Assembly (NCBI GenBank): GCA_015061145.1
Contig: SUXD01000006.1
Span: forward strand, 36,932-100,931
Direction of reading: 5' to 3'
DNA from: Bacteroidales bacterium
Lineage (GTDB): Bacteria; Bacteroidota; Bacteroidia; Bacteroidales; Paludibacteraceae
DNA length: 64,000 nt
Shown: positions 26,645-35,713 of the stretch, piece after piece
Layout: each line of letters begins with the position of its first letter
Numbering within the stretch: the first letter of the stretch is position 1
Notes under the pieces: generated by a model
Told to the model about the DNA's origin: nothing
Databases searched by the model: none
The model's input: the letters and a program-made list of their open reading frames with translations, nothing else
Position numbers and translations under genes: made by a program

Positions 26645-29245
26645 ATGAAAAGGATTCTGTTCTTATTGATATTGTTTTGTTTGGAATTCGGAAGCTTGTC
26701 TGCGCAAGACTTTCCAGATATTGATTATACCTCCGCAGCTCACGAATACGAAATAGCCGAGATCTCAGTTGTCGGCGCTGACAATTATGAGGATTTCGTT
26801 ATTGTCGGTTTCTCTGGACTGAAGGTAGGGCAGCGTATTAAAGTGCCAGGTGATGACGTGACTAATGCCGTCAAAAGATTCTGGAAACAAGGGCTGTTTT
26901 CTGATGTGGAAATATCAGCAACCAAAATAACTGACGGTAAAATCTGGCTGCAAATCGCTCTCAAGACAAGGCCAAAGATTTCAAAAATTGAATTTCATGG
27001 ATTTAAAAAGGCTGAACAAACTAAAATCGAGCCCAAAATCAGTTTGGTGAAAGGCGGACAGATAACGCCGAATCAGGTCGATCGTACAAGGGACATTATC
27101 AGAAAGGAATTTATAGAGAAAGGATTCTTGAATGCTGATGTGAAAATTTTGGAGCGCCCAGCAGAGAATGGTAATGTAGATGTGGATATCGTGCTCTCCA
27201 AGAACGAACGCGTGAAAATCAAGCGTCTTGATTTGTACGGAAATGAGGCGCTTTCGTTCAATAAAATCAATTGGACGATGAAAAAAACGAATCCGAAAGG
27301 CAAGTTGTTCACATTTTTCAGAACAAAGAAATATATTCCGGAAAAATATGAAGAAGATAAGGTCGCTCTGATCGACAAATACAATGAATTCGGATATCGC
27401 GATGCGCGCATTGTTGCCGATAAGGTGGATAAGATTGATAATCGTTTTGTCCGTGTGGCTATTGAACTCGAAGAAGGTAAAAAATATTATTTCGGCGATA
27501 TCACATGGGTGGGAAATACGCTATATCCTTCAGACTATTTGCAACAGGTGTTGCGCGTGAAACGCGGAGACGTGTACAATCAGAAATATTTGAACGACCG
27601 CCTTTCTAACGACGAAGATGCGGTTTCTAATCTGTATCTTGACAATGGTTATCTGTTTTTCAGCATCGATCCTGTAGAAGTGAGGGTGAATGGCGACACC
27701 ATCGACTTGGAAATGCGCATGTACGAAGGCGCTCAAGCTAGAATCAATAATATTAATATCAATGGAAATACACGCGTATTCGAACATGTGGTGCGCCGCG
27801 AGTTACGTGTGAAACCTGGTCAGTTGTTCAGCAAGACCGATTTGCAGCGAAGCTTCCGCGAATTGGCGCAAATGGGCCATTTCGACCCGGAAAAAATGCA
27901 GCCTGATATCCAACCCGATATGGAAAACGGTACTGTGGATGTCAATTTTAATTTGGAGACAAAGAGCAGCGACCAGATAGAACTGTCGTTAGGCTATGGT
28001 TCAACGGGTGTTACGGGTAGCATAGGCTTGAAATTTACCAATTTCTCTATTCAGAACTTGTTTAATCCGTCAACCTATCGTATAGTGCCGCAGGGCGACG
28101 GACAAACATTAAGCTTGAGAGCCGAAACAAACGCCAAATATTATCAGTCGTACAGTATTTCATTTTTGGAGCCTTGGTTGGGCGGACGAAGGCCTAATTC
28201 GTTGTCATTCTCGGCATTCTTCTCGAAACAGACAGGCGTGAGCGACCGTTATTACTCTAGTGGAGCTTACGAAAGCAATTACTATTATTCGTACTTGTAC
28301 GGCGATGATTTTTATAACAGCAGATATATCGAATATGACGATGAGAAATTCATAAAAATGTTCGGTGCGTCAATGGGTGTAGGTACGCGATTGAGTTGGC
28401 CCGACGATTATTTCACATTTTATGGCGAATTGGCTTATCAGCACTACAACCTGCAGAGCTGGAGATACTTTATCCTGACCGACGGACACGCTAACAACTT
28501 GAACTTGAATTTCACCTTGTCGCGCAGTTCTATCAACAATCCGTATTATACGACAAATGGTTCGGAATTCTCTGTTTCAGTGCAATTTACGCCTCCATAT
28601 TCGTTGTTCGACGGAAAAGATTACGAACATTTGGCGACAGACAAATCTGCTGATGCAGATGCTTACCTGTCGGAAATGCAGCAGAAATACAGATGGGTGG
28701 AATATCACAAATGGAAAATTAAAGGAAAAATATTTGTGCCGCTTTCAAAGAATGAAAAGTTGGTGCTGATGGGGCGTGCCGAGTACGGTTTCCTGGGATA
28801 CTACAACAAATACAAGCGCTCTCCGTTTGAAACATTCTATATGGGCGGCGACGGAATGTCAACGAATTCATATTCGGCCTATGCTATTGAGGCAATAGGG
28901 TTGCGTGGTTACGAAAACGGTTCGCTGACACCGATTCAGTCTGATAAAAATACGCAGATTGGTAATGTTTACGCAAAAATGACAATGGAACTTCGCTATC
29001 CGATTGTTACGGGCGGGCAGATGACTGTTTATCTGCTGGCTTTTGCGGAAGCAGGCAATTGCTGGTATGATTTTAAGGAATTCAATCCTTTCCAGTTGAA
29101 ACGTTCGGCGGGTGCTGGCATTCGTATCTTTATGCCGATGCTCGGCTTGTTGGGCGTTGATTGGGGATATGGTTTCGACAAGGTGCAAGGTACGATGGAT
29201 TATTCAAAAAGCCAGTTCCATTTTGTACTTGGCCGTGAATTCTGA
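26645..29245 (+). CDS. bamA: Outer membrane protein assembly factor BamA
   Basis: Omp85-family insertase. The 866-residue protein has a signal peptide (MKRILFLLILFCLEFGSLSAQ), a series of POTRA repeats over roughly residues 35-430 (FVIVGFSGLKVGQRI marks the first, INNININGNTRVFEHVVRRE the last), and a C-terminal 16-strand barrel from about residue 440. The barrel contains the conserved loop region FYMGGDGMS through GLRGYENGS (the RGF/RGY motif of strand 6 loop) and ends in SKSQFHFVLGREF with terminal phenylalanine. It is followed by two skp/ompH genes. Confidence 0.96.
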   Translation: MKRILFLLILFCLEFGSLSAQDFPDIDYTSAAHEYEIAEISVVGADNYEDFVIVGFSGLKVGQRIKVPGDDVTNAVKRFWKQGLFSDVEISATKITDGKIWLQIALKTRPKISKIEFHGFKKAEQTKIEPKISLVKGGQITPNQVDRTRDIIRKEFIEKGFLNADVKILERPAENGNVDVDIVLSKNERVKIKRLDLYGNEALSFNKINWTMKKTNPKGKLFTFFRTKKYIPEKYEEDKVALIDKYNEFGYRDARIVADKVDKIDNRFVRVAIELEEGKKYYFGDITWVGNTLYPSDYLQQVLRVKRGDVYNQKYLNDRLSNDEDAVSNLYLDNGYLFFSIDPVEVRVNGDTIDLEMRMYEGAQARINNININGNTRVFEHVVRRELRVKPGQLFSKTDLQRSFRELAQMGHFDPEKMQPDIQPDMENGTVDVNFNLETKSSDQIELSLGYGSTGVTGSIGLKFTNFSIQNLFNPSTYRIVPQGDGQTLSLRAETNAKYYQSYSISFLEPWLGGRRPNSLSFSAFFSKQTGVSDRYYSSGAYESNYYYSYLYGDDFYNSRYIEYDDEKFIKMFGASMGVGTRLSWPDDYFTFYGELAYQHYNLQSWRYFILTDGHANNLNLNFTLSRSSINNPYYTTNGSEFSVSVQFTPPYSLFDGKDYEHLATDKSADADAYLSEMQQKYRWVEYHKWKIKGKIFVPLSKNEKLVLMGRAEYGFLGYYNKYKRSPFETFYMGGDGMSTNSYSAYAIEAIGLRGYENGSLTPIQSDKNTQIGNVYAKMTMELRYPIVTGGQMTVYLLAFAEAGNCWYDFKEFNPFQLKRSAGAGIRIFMPMLGLLGVDWGYGFDKVQGTMDYSKSQFHFVLGREF

Positions 29246-29459
29246 TTTTTGTGAAAGAAAAAGGCCGGAGGGTTGAAAACAGACTTTGGCTCTTTCTGCA
29301 TTTTAGAAGTTGCTTTGCTTTTATTTCGAGATTATTTGAGAAATAAGTTCCATGAAGCCAAAACGGTTTCGCTGTTATTCGGAAAAATAAATCAATAAAA
29401 TTTCAAAACAGCTTCTTAAACTTTTTTCATAAAATAATGTCATAGAAACAAATGTTTCT

Positions 29460-29467
29460 TATTTTTG
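29460..29467 (+). promoter_or_regulatory. -7 element before the skp/ompH pair
   Basis: TATTTTTG 20 bp before the ATG at 29488; no clear -33. The 242-bp spacer after bamA also holds an imperfect hairpin around 29254-29300 without a T tail. The skp genes may thus have their own promoter besides read-through from bamA. Confidence 0.5.
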
Positions 29468-29487
29468 TAAAATTAAAAATTGAGGTT

Positions 29488-30003
29488 ATGAAAAAGAAAT
29501 TGATAGCATTCATCCTTTTCTTGGGATGTGTAAGTTTTGCAAATGCGCAAAAATTTGCGATGGTGGATTTGGAATATATTTTGAAGAATGTTCCAGCGTA
29601 CGAAACAGCCAACGAGCAGTTGAACCAGATTTCGGCTAAATGGCAAGCAGAAGTGAAAGAGAAGCAGACCGAAATCCAGACAATGTACAAGAATTACAAT
29701 ACAGAGTCGGTTTTCTTGTCGGATGAGATGAAGAAAAAACGCGAAACAGAAATCGTTAATGCAGAAAAATCATTGAATGAATTGCGTTCAAAATATTTCG
29801 GTCCGCAGGGCGAATTGAATAAAAAACGCGAAAGTCTGATAAAACCGATTCAAGACGAAATCTATAACGCCATAAAAAATATCAGCGAGCTGAAAGGATA
29901 TCAGCTGGTGCTCGACAGAGCTTCAGGAATGGATATCATCTTTGCGTCGCCAAAGATAGATATCAGTGACGATGTCCTTTCTGAAATGGGATATTCTAAA
30001 TAA
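29488..30003 (+). CDS. OmpH/Skp family periplasmic chaperone (first copy)
   Basis: Periplasmic holdase for unfolded outer membrane proteins. From the ATG at 29488 the protein has 171 residues: signal peptide MKKKLIAFILFLGCVSFANA, then QKFAMVDLEYILKNVPAYE, a long charged helical hairpin (residues ~45-125) and a short closing beta region with LVLDRASGMDIIFASP. The open frame extends 12 codons upstream into the promoter, so the later ATG is preferred. Its place after bamA agrees with the role. Confidence 0.92.
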   Translation: MKKKLIAFILFLGCVSFANAQKFAMVDLEYILKNVPAYETANEQLNQISAKWQAEVKEKQTEIQTMYKNYNTESVFLSDEMKKKRETEIVNAEKSLNELRSKYFGPQGELNKKRESLIKPIQDEIYNAIKNISELKGYQLVLDRASGMDIIFASPKIDISDDVLSEMGYSK

Positions 30004-30029
30004 ATTTTGAAACCAAATAATTAGAAAAA

Positions 30030-30533
30030 ATGAAAAAATTATTGATTGCAGTTGTGTGCATGTTGTCGGTATCGTCCTTCGCACAGGATTTGAAATTCGG
30101 ACACATCAACACACAGGATTTGATAAGCGTTATGCCTGAGTTTCAGTCCGCTCAAAAAGAATTGGAAGATACAAGATTGATGTATGTGACTGAAATGCAG
30201 AAATTGGAAACGGAATTCCAGTCGAAATATACTGCATTGAGCCAGGAGGCAGAAAAACTGGATCCGGCCATCCGTGCTTCGCGTCAGGCTGAGGTGGAGA
30301 AAATGTATGAAAATATGCAGAACTTTCAACAGACCGCTCAAGATAATCTTCAAAAGAAACAGATGGAACTGATGATTCCGATAACTGAAAAAGTGAAGAA
30401 AATTGTAGCGCAGGTTGGCGAAGAGATGAAACTGATCTATATTTTCGACATGCAGGAAGGAACCCCAATTCTATATCATTCAGCGCAGAGTGTTGATGTT
30501 CTGCCTGCCGTGAAGAAAAAGCTCGGTTTGTAA
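30030..30533 (+). CDS. OmpH/Skp family periplasmic chaperone (second copy)
   Basis: A 167-residue paralogue of the preceding gene, 26 bp downstream. Signal peptide MKKLLIAVVCMLSVSSFAQ is followed by LKFGHINTQDLISVMPEFQ, the helical tentacle region, and a C-terminal beta element ending in DVLPAVKKKLGL. Skp is a trimer with three coiled-coil arms. Two adjacent copies allow either homo- or heterotrimers; sequence cannot decide. Confidence 0.92.
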   Translation: MKKLLIAVVCMLSVSSFAQDLKFGHINTQDLISVMPEFQSAQKELEDTRLMYVTEMQKLETEFQSKYTALSQEAEKLDPAIRASRQAEVEKMYENMQNFQQTAQDNLQKKQMELMIPITEKVKKIVAQVGEEMKLIYIFDMQEGTPILYHSAQSVDVLPAVKKKLGL

Positions 30534-30552
30534 TATTCAAAAGAAATTTTCG

Positions 30553-30589
30553 AAAAGAAGATGGTGCGGAATCAGCATCGTCTTCTTTT
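30553..30589 (+). terminator. Terminator between skp and murI
   Basis: AAAAGAAGA (30553-30561) pairs with TCTTCTTTT (30581-30589), and the stem continues inward with wobble pairs (GATGGTGC region). The upstream ATG at 30561 of the murI frame lies inside this stem. Confidence 0.75.
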
Positions 30590-30611
30590 GTTGTTGAAAG
30601 TTAAGTGTAGT

Positions 30612-31448
30612 ATGGTTTTGAACGATAATAAAGGTGCAATAGGCGTGTTCGACTCTGGTTATGGAGGTTTGACAATATTAAGCCAGTTTGCAAAATTGTT
30701 GCCTGAATATGATTATATCTATCTGGGCGACAATGCGCGTGCACCATACGGAAATCGTTCTTTTGATGTAGTTTACGAGTTCACGTTGCAAGCTGTCAGA
30801 CGGTTGTTTGAAATGGGCTGTCCGTTGGTTATTCTTGGATGCAATACTGCATCGGCAAAGGCGCTGCGCACCATTCAGCAGTGCGACCTGCCAAAATTGG
30901 ACGCCTCGCGTAGGGTGCTTGGCATCATAAGGCCGACAGTAGAAGTGCTGGGTGATATTACTCGTAACGGACATGTCGGCATTTTTGCCACCGAAGGTAC
31001 CGTTCAGTCGCAATCATATTCCATAGAATTGAAAAGAATGTATCCGGGAATGAAAGTGACGGCCGAGACATGCTCAATGTGGGTTCCGCTTATTGAAAAC
31101 AGAGAATACGAAAGTGAAGGTGCTGACTACTTTGTCAGGAAAAATATAGAGCACATTCTTTCAAAAGACCCTCAGATTGATACTTTTGTGCTGGGATGTA
31201 CTCACTATCCGCTATTGCTGGAGAAAATAAAAAAATATACGCCTCAAGGCATTACCATTGTTTCTCAAGGCGAGATTGTAGCCAATAGTCTTCGTACATA
31301 TCTTCTGCAACATCCCGAAATGGAAAATCGCTGTATAAAAAATGGGAGCAGAATATTTTATACCACAGAATCGGCAGAAAAATTCAGCGATTCTGCAAAA
31401 ATATTCTTGAAAGATGAGGTTGAAGCGCACAGATTGATGCTCAGTTGA
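30612..31448 (+). CDS. murI: Glutamate racemase MurI
   Basis: Cofactor-independent racemase supplying D-glutamate for MurD. The 278-residue protein from the ATG at 30612 starts close to GAIGVFDSGYGGLTIL (catalytic Asp region), with YLGDNARAPYG, ILGCNTASAKALR (first catalytic Cys) and FVLGCTHYPLLLEKI (second catalytic Cys). The frame opens 17 codons earlier at 30561, but that codon is within the terminator hairpin and the added residues are not family-like. Confidence 0.95.
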   Translation: MVLNDNKGAIGVFDSGYGGLTILSQFAKLLPEYDYIYLGDNARAPYGNRSFDVVYEFTLQAVRRLFEMGCPLVILGCNTASAKALRTIQQCDLPKLDASRRVLGIIRPTVEVLGDITRNGHVGIFATEGTVQSQSYSIELKRMYPGMKVTAETCSMWVPLIENREYESEGADYFVRKNIEHILSKDPQIDTFVLGCTHYPLLLEKIKKYTPQGITIVSQGEIVANSLRTYLLQHPEMENRCIKNGSRIFYTTESAEKFSDSAKIFLKDEVEAHRLMLS

Positions 31449-31482
31449 ATGGTGAAAATATAAAAATGTATCATTTTTTTAC

Positions 31483-31515
31483 GCCACAGGAAGTGTTTCT
31501 TGTGGCTTTTTCTTT
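31483..31515 (+). terminator. Terminator of murI
   Basis: GCCACAGGAA (31483-31492) pairs with the complementary run ending TTGTGGC at 31506, with one G-T wobble, followed by TTTTTCTTT. About 10 bp of stem. Confidence 0.82.
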
Positions 31516-31543
31516 GATTCTCTCTATATAAAGAATATCTTTG
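31513..31543 (+). promoter_or_regulatory. Promoter of trpB2
   Basis: TTTG at 31513-31516, 19-base spacer, TATCTTTG at 31536-31543. It overlaps the T tail of the murI terminator and lies 25 bp before the trpB2 ATG. Confidence 0.75.
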
Positions 31544-31568
31544 TAAGTTAGAATAATAATTAATTTAT

Positions 31569-32933
31569 ATGGAAAAGCAAAAAAGATTTTTTCTTGCAGA
31601 AAAAGAGATACCTACAAAGTGGTATAATATTGTGGCGGACATGAAGAACAAACCGCTTCCAATGTTGAATCCAAAGACAAAGAAACCGGTTACGCTAGAC
31701 GAGATGACCATGCTGTTCAATCGTGCATGCTCCGAACAGGAACTGAACCAAACTGACGCATGGATTGAAATCCCGGAGCAGGTGCGCGACATGTATAAGA
31801 GTTATCGTTCCACTCCTTTGGTGCGTGCATACGGTTTGGAGAAAGCCTTGGATACGCCGGCCCATATTTATTTCAAGAATGAAAGTGTAAGCCCTGTCGG
31901 TTCGCATAAGCTGAATTCTGCATTGGCGCAAGCATATTACTGTAAACAAGAGGGTGTGACAAATATCACTACCGAGACTGGTGCTGGTCAGTGGGGAGCG
32001 GCTCTCTCTTATGCAGCTAAAGCCTTTGGATTGGATTTGGCGGTATATATGGTAAAAGTAAGTTATCATCAAAAACCGTACCGTCGTTCTATCATGCAGA
32101 CTTTCGGAGCGCAAGTTATTGCTTCGCCGAGTATGAGTACGCGCGCAGGAAAAGATATCTTGACTGCTAATCCTAATTATCAAGGCAGTTTGGGTACCGC
32201 TATATCAGAAGCTGTTGAGTTGGCTATGCAGACACCAAATTGCAAGTATGTGCTGGGAAGCGTGTTGAATCATGTTACATTGCATCAGACAATTATAGGT
32301 CTTGAAGCAGAGAAACAGATGGAAATGGCAGGGGAATATCCTGATGTGGTAATCGGATGTTTTGGCGGTGGCTCAAATTTTGGTGGAATATCATTCCCGT
32401 TCATGAGACATAACATTCTTGATGGAAAGAAAACAATATTCCTCGCGGCCGAACCTGCTTCTTGCCCGAAACTGACCCGAGGCGTATTTCAATACGACTT
32501 TGGCGACGAGGCTGGTTATACACCGATGTTGCCTATGTACACTCTCGGTCACGACTTCCAACCAGCTCATATCCATGCTGGCGGTCTGCGCTATCATGGC
32601 GCAGGAACAATTGTCAGCCAATTGATAAAAGACGGTATGATGAAAGGCGTAGATATCCCTCAGTTGGAATCGTTCGGCGCTGCCACTCTCTTCGCTCAGT
32701 CTGAAGGCATTATTCCGGCTCCAGAGTCATCTCATGCTATAGCGGTTGCCATTCGAGAAGCGAAAAAAGCAAAAGAGGAAGGCAAACAAAAAACAATTCT
32801 TTTCAATCTTTCGGGACACGGATTGATTGATATGGCTGCTTATGACCAATATATCGCAGGCGATTTGTCAAATTACGAATTGCCGGATGAAGTGATTAAG
32901 GAAAATGTAAACAAACTCGAAAAAATAATCTAA
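31569..32933 (+). CDS. trpB: Tryptophan synthase beta chain, TrpB2 type, stand-alone
   Basis: PLP enzyme making tryptophan from serine and indole. The 454-residue length, the N-terminal extension before RSTPLVRAYGLE and the sequence SVSPVGSHKLNSALAQAYY (PLP lysine in SHKLN) are those of the TrpB2 subfamily, which lacks the usual TrpA interface. Further motifs are TETGAGQWG, CFGGGSNFGG and LFNLSGHGLIDM. No trpA or other trp gene is in the window, and the gene has its own promoter. TrpB2 proteins are proposed to salvage indole or act as serine deaminases; here the role is inference. Confidence 0.93.
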   Translation: MEKQKRFFLAEKEIPTKWYNIVADMKNKPLPMLNPKTKKPVTLDEMTMLFNRACSEQELNQTDAWIEIPEQVRDMYKSYRSTPLVRAYGLEKALDTPAHIYFKNESVSPVGSHKLNSALAQAYYCKQEGVTNITTETGAGQWGAALSYAAKAFGLDLAVYMVKVSYHQKPYRRSIMQTFGAQVIASPSMSTRAGKDILTANPNYQGSLGTAISEAVELAMQTPNCKYVLGSVLNHVTLHQTIIGLEAEKQMEMAGEYPDVVIGCFGGGSNFGGISFPFMRHNILDGKKTIFLAAEPASCPKLTRGVFQYDFGDEAGYTPMLPMYTLGHDFQPAHIHAGGLRYHGAGTIVSQLIKDGMMKGVDIPQLESFGAATLFAQSEGIIPAPESSHAIAVAIREAKKAKEEGKQKTILFNLSGHGLIDMAAYDQYIAGDLSNYELPDEVIKENVNKLEKII

Positions 32934-32952
32934 AATCTAAAAATCGAACATT

Positions 32953-33765
32953 ATGGCAGAGAAAAAAGAACACAAAATTGTCACCACTGAAGGTGCAGCT
33001 GCAGGACGCAAACCAGGTGTCGCAGCACAACAAATCGCTCAATCGACTGTAGGATTGCGAATCGGTGCGGTAGTAGCATGGATTCTGGCACTTGTGGCCG
33101 AGTTCTTCGCAATCAAGTCGTTTATGATTTGTGAAGACGAGACCATCTTGGGTATGGCTCCCATGACAGCTATGATTGTATTTTTGGCAATTGACTTGGT
33201 TTGTGTGCTTGGAGGATCACTGCTTTGGAAGAAAGCGAACCATATCCATCCGGCTTCTGAAAAGAACGCCCTCACTTTCTGGTTGTGGAACAATCTGGGC
33301 GTCATTATGGCAGCAGTTGCTTTCTTGCCCTTCATCATCATTTTGCTGACAAAGAAAGACGCTGACCCGAAAACAAAAACTATCGGAACCATTGTGGCGG
33401 CTATCGCGTTGTTGATTGCTGGATTGGGCAGCTACGACTGGAATCCGTATTCGCAAGAAGAGCAGCAGGAGATTCTTAAAATGGAAGAGGCTACTTCTAA
33501 TGTGTATTGGACAAAAGGCGGTAAGGTATTTCATATTTACGAAGATTGCCAGCATTTGGATCGTACAGAGGAACTGACTTTGGGTACGATAGAAGAAGCT
33601 GAACAGGCAGGAAAAGAACGTTTGTGTAAAACTTGCCGTAAACGTCATGAAGCAGAACCTGCTGCCGTAGAGGAGAACGCTAACTCGTTGATAGAAACAG
33701 TTGCTGAAAATGCTGAAGATGCACCTGAAACTATTAAAGACGAATTAGAATCTTCTGAAGAATAA
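32953..33765 (+). CDS. Membrane protein with a C-terminal Cys/His motif
   Basis: A 270-residue protein of unknown function. After a soluble N-terminus come four hydrophobic segments (about residues 38-58, 70-90, 108-130 and 140-157). The cytoplasmic or periplasmic tail has KVFHIYEDCQHLDR and KERLCKTCRKRH, i.e. a His-Cys...Cys-x-x-Cys arrangement with eeA..G between them. This resembles the small metal-binding module found after some nuclease domains (HxxxC...PCxxC). A highly acidic end (ESSEE) follows. It lies 19 bp after trpB2, so cotranscription is likely. Confidence 0.72.
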   Translation: MAEKKEHKIVTTEGAAAGRKPGVAAQQIAQSTVGLRIGAVVAWILALVAEFFAIKSFMICEDETILGMAPMTAMIVFLAIDLVCVLGGSLLWKKANHIHPASEKNALTFWLWNNLGVIMAAVAFLPFIIILLTKKDADPKTKTIGTIVAAIALLIAGLGSYDWNPYSQEEQQEILKMEEATSNVYWTKGGKVFHIYEDCQHLDRTEELTLGTIEEAEQAGKERLCKTCRKRHEAEPAAVEENANSLIETVAENAEDAPETIKDELESSEE

Positions 33766-33786
33766 TCTTTCGGATAGATTTCTTTT

Positions 33787-33826
33787 AAAAGATGTGGAAG
33801 ACAGTGTTCTCCCGCATCTTTTTTTG
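33787..33826 (+). terminator. Terminator of the trpB2 transcript
   Basis: An 11-bp stem (33787-33797 with 33812-33822, one wobble pair) with a 14-base loop, ending in a run of T. It ends the trpB2/membrane protein unit. Confidence 0.82.
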
Positions 33827-33972
33827 TGCATTTTTTTGTTTTGCCGACATCTTTTTGCTTAAAATTCTGCATTTATGTTGTATTTGCTGCAGATAAAGCC
33901 TTTTAAAGAATGCCTTTCGGTGGTGTTTGTGTTATTGTATACAAATGTAGATTGTTGTTGGCGACAGAACAA

Positions 33973-34003
33973 AAAAAGCATCGGAGAAATGCCGATGCTT
34001 TTT
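33973..34003 (-). terminator. Terminator of the SLC13 transporter gene (usable in both directions)
   Basis: A perfect 12-bp stem (AAAAAGCATCGG at 33973-33984 with CCGATGCTTTTT at 33992-34003) with a 7-base loop. The flanking A and T runs make it work on either strand. It lies 20 bp beyond the transporter stop codon. Confidence 0.85.
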
Positions 34004-34023
34004 CTGTATGGAATTATTCAAAT

Positions 34024-35577
34024 TTATTTCACTGAAGTAGAATCTACATTCAGTGTGTCAATAACGATTGCCGTAGAGTCTGCGGCTGGTTCTGCCACAA
34101 TGTTTTCAATGACTGCAGCTGCATTGTCGTTGTTTTCAGCTTTCACTTCAAATGGGAAAATCTTTGTAAGCCAGAAATATCCCAAAATGAATGCTACAAC
34201 ACCGATAATGATGCCGACTTTAGCCATATCTTTAGTTTCGACCAATCCTGTAGAGGCGGCAATGGCATTAGGCGGTGTACTGATAGGGAACAGCATTGCG
34301 ATAGAAGCACATACCGCAATGAATGAAATCATAGCGTGTGTTCCACCCAGTGCGTTGAATGCGTCATGACTGGCAGCTTCAGGCATAGCCAAAGCTTCAG
34401 CAACAACAATCAGAATAGGAATCAACAGCGCAGCTGTAGCGGAGTTGCTGATAAAGTTTGACAAGAAATAGCAAACCAAACCGGCAATAATGAAGATGAG
34501 TACAACTCCCATTTCTCCAAAAGGTATGGCTTCGATAAGCACTTTTGCCAAGCCCGTACCTTGAAGGTCGGTACCAAGTGCAAAACCTCCGGCAACCAAC
34601 CAAAGAACGGTCCAGTTGATTTCTTTTATGTCTTCTTTTGTGAAAATACCGCAACAAGTGAGAACTGCCAATGGAATCAAGGCAACAACATTAGAGTTGA
34701 TTTTTGTCCATTGTTCTGTAATCCAGAGTAGGATAGTACCTATGAATGTACACCATACGACAATAGTTTTCCAATCGGTTTTTCTTTCGCTTTTTTTGAT
34801 GTCAAGCACCACTTCTTTTGATTTGAATGGAAACAATATCTGCAAGAGTACCCATGCGAAAAGAATCATGATGACAACAAACGGAATCATTCTGAGCGCC
34901 CATTCTGCGAATGTTACTTCGCAACCAGCTTCAGCAAGGAATTTTACGGCAGTTGCATTCGGAGGTGTGCCAATCGGTGTTCCAATTCCGCCAAGGTTTG
35001 CTGCTACAGGGATGGCGAGCGAAAGTCCTATTTTTCCTTTGTCGTCGCTTGGCAATACTGCCAACACAGGAGCCAAGAAAGCCAACATCATAGCAGCGGT
35101 GGCTGTGTTGCTCATGAACATAGAGAATATAGCGATAACAACCAAAAATCCAAGTAATACCATTTGTGGCTTTTTGCCGAAAGGCTTCAGCAGAATGCGA
35201 GCTAAGGTTACGTCCAATCCGTATTTTGAGGCCATGATTGCCAGCACAAAACCGCCAAGGAAAAGCATGACGACAGGGTCGGCAAAAGAGCTCATCAAAG
35301 ATTTGTAGTTAACCAATTCTCCGGCTTCTTCATTGCAAAGAAATCCAATGCCTTTGTTAGATACTGTCAGTAATGAAACAACAATAATCATTACAGAAGT
35401 CGTCCAGTTGGGGATTGGCTCGAAAATCCACAACAAGGCTGCCAAAATAAACAATGCGATTACGCGCTGTTGTACAACGGTCAGTGCCTCAATGCCGAAA
35501 AATTCGGTTGGCACGCACCAAAAGAACAATCCGATCAGGATTGATGCAATCAGTGAGATTAATTTTGTTTTACTCAT
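34024..35577 (-). CDS. SLC13/DASS family sodium-coupled anion symporter
   Basis: A 517-residue polytopic inner-membrane transporter of dicarboxylates or sulfate. It has the two-fold repeat typical of the family: FMSNTATAAMMLAF with the SNT motif and LGGIGTPIGTPPNATA in the first half, NFISNSATAALLIPI and PISTPPNAIAAS in the second. A ~30-residue hydrophilic tail is rich in Asn/Asp/Ala. The substrate cannot be read from sequence. Sulfate would make sense with the sulfate-activating genes about 21 kb away, but a dicarboxylate carrier is at least as likely. It appears to be a single-gene unit. Confidence 0.88.
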   Translation of the reverse strand: MSKTKLISLIASILIGLFFWCVPTEFFGIEALTVVQQRVIALFILAALLWIFEPIPNWTTSVMIIVVSLLTVSNKGIGFLCNEEAGELVNYKSLMSSFADPVVMLFLGGFVLAIMASKYGLDVTLARILLKPFGKKPQMVLLGFLVVIAIFSMFMSNTATAAMMLAFLAPVLAVLPSDDKGKIGLSLAIPVAANLGGIGTPIGTPPNATAVKFLAEAGCEVTFAEWALRMIPFVVIMILFAWVLLQILFPFKSKEVVLDIKKSERKTDWKTIVVWCTFIGTILLWITEQWTKINSNVVALIPLAVLTCCGIFTKEDIKEINWTVLWLVAGGFALGTDLQGTGLAKVLIEAIPFGEMGVVLIFIIAGLVCYFLSNFISNSATAALLIPILIVVAEALAMPEAASHDAFNALGGTHAMISFIAVCASIAMLFPISTPPNAIAASTGLVETKDMAKVGIIIGVVAFILGYFWLTKIFPFEVKAENNDNAAAVIENIVAEPAADSTAIVIDTLNVDSTSVK

Positions 35578-35614
35578 TTTTTGATGGTTTGTAATAATGT
35601 TATTAATGAAAATG

Positions 35615-35622
35615 CAAAGGTA
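35615..35622 (-). promoter_or_regulatory. -7 element of the SLC13 gene
   Basis: The minus strand reads TACCTTTG, a TAnnTTTG match followed by CA, 38 bp upstream of the ATG. No convincing -33 box is seen. Confidence 0.5.
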
Positions 35623-35660
35623 CGAATTTTAATTTAGAAAACTTGGCTGATAAAAAGAAA

Positions 35661-35694
35661 AAAAACGAGAGCGACATTGGTCGCTCTCGTTTTT
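35661..35694 (-). terminator. Terminator of the giant surface protein gene
   Basis: A perfect 15-bp stem (35661-35675 with 35680-35694) and a 4-base loop; arms begin AAAAACGAGAGCGAC. The flanking A and T runs allow function on either strand. It lies 20 bp beyond the stop codon. Confidence 0.9.
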
Positions 35695-35713
35695 CGTTGA
35701 CGTTATGTTCAAA

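Noticed and set aside
33875..34369. Plus-strand open frame of 164 codons
   Set aside because: It lies mostly antisense to the SLC13 transporter gene, crosses a terminator hairpin and has no family features.
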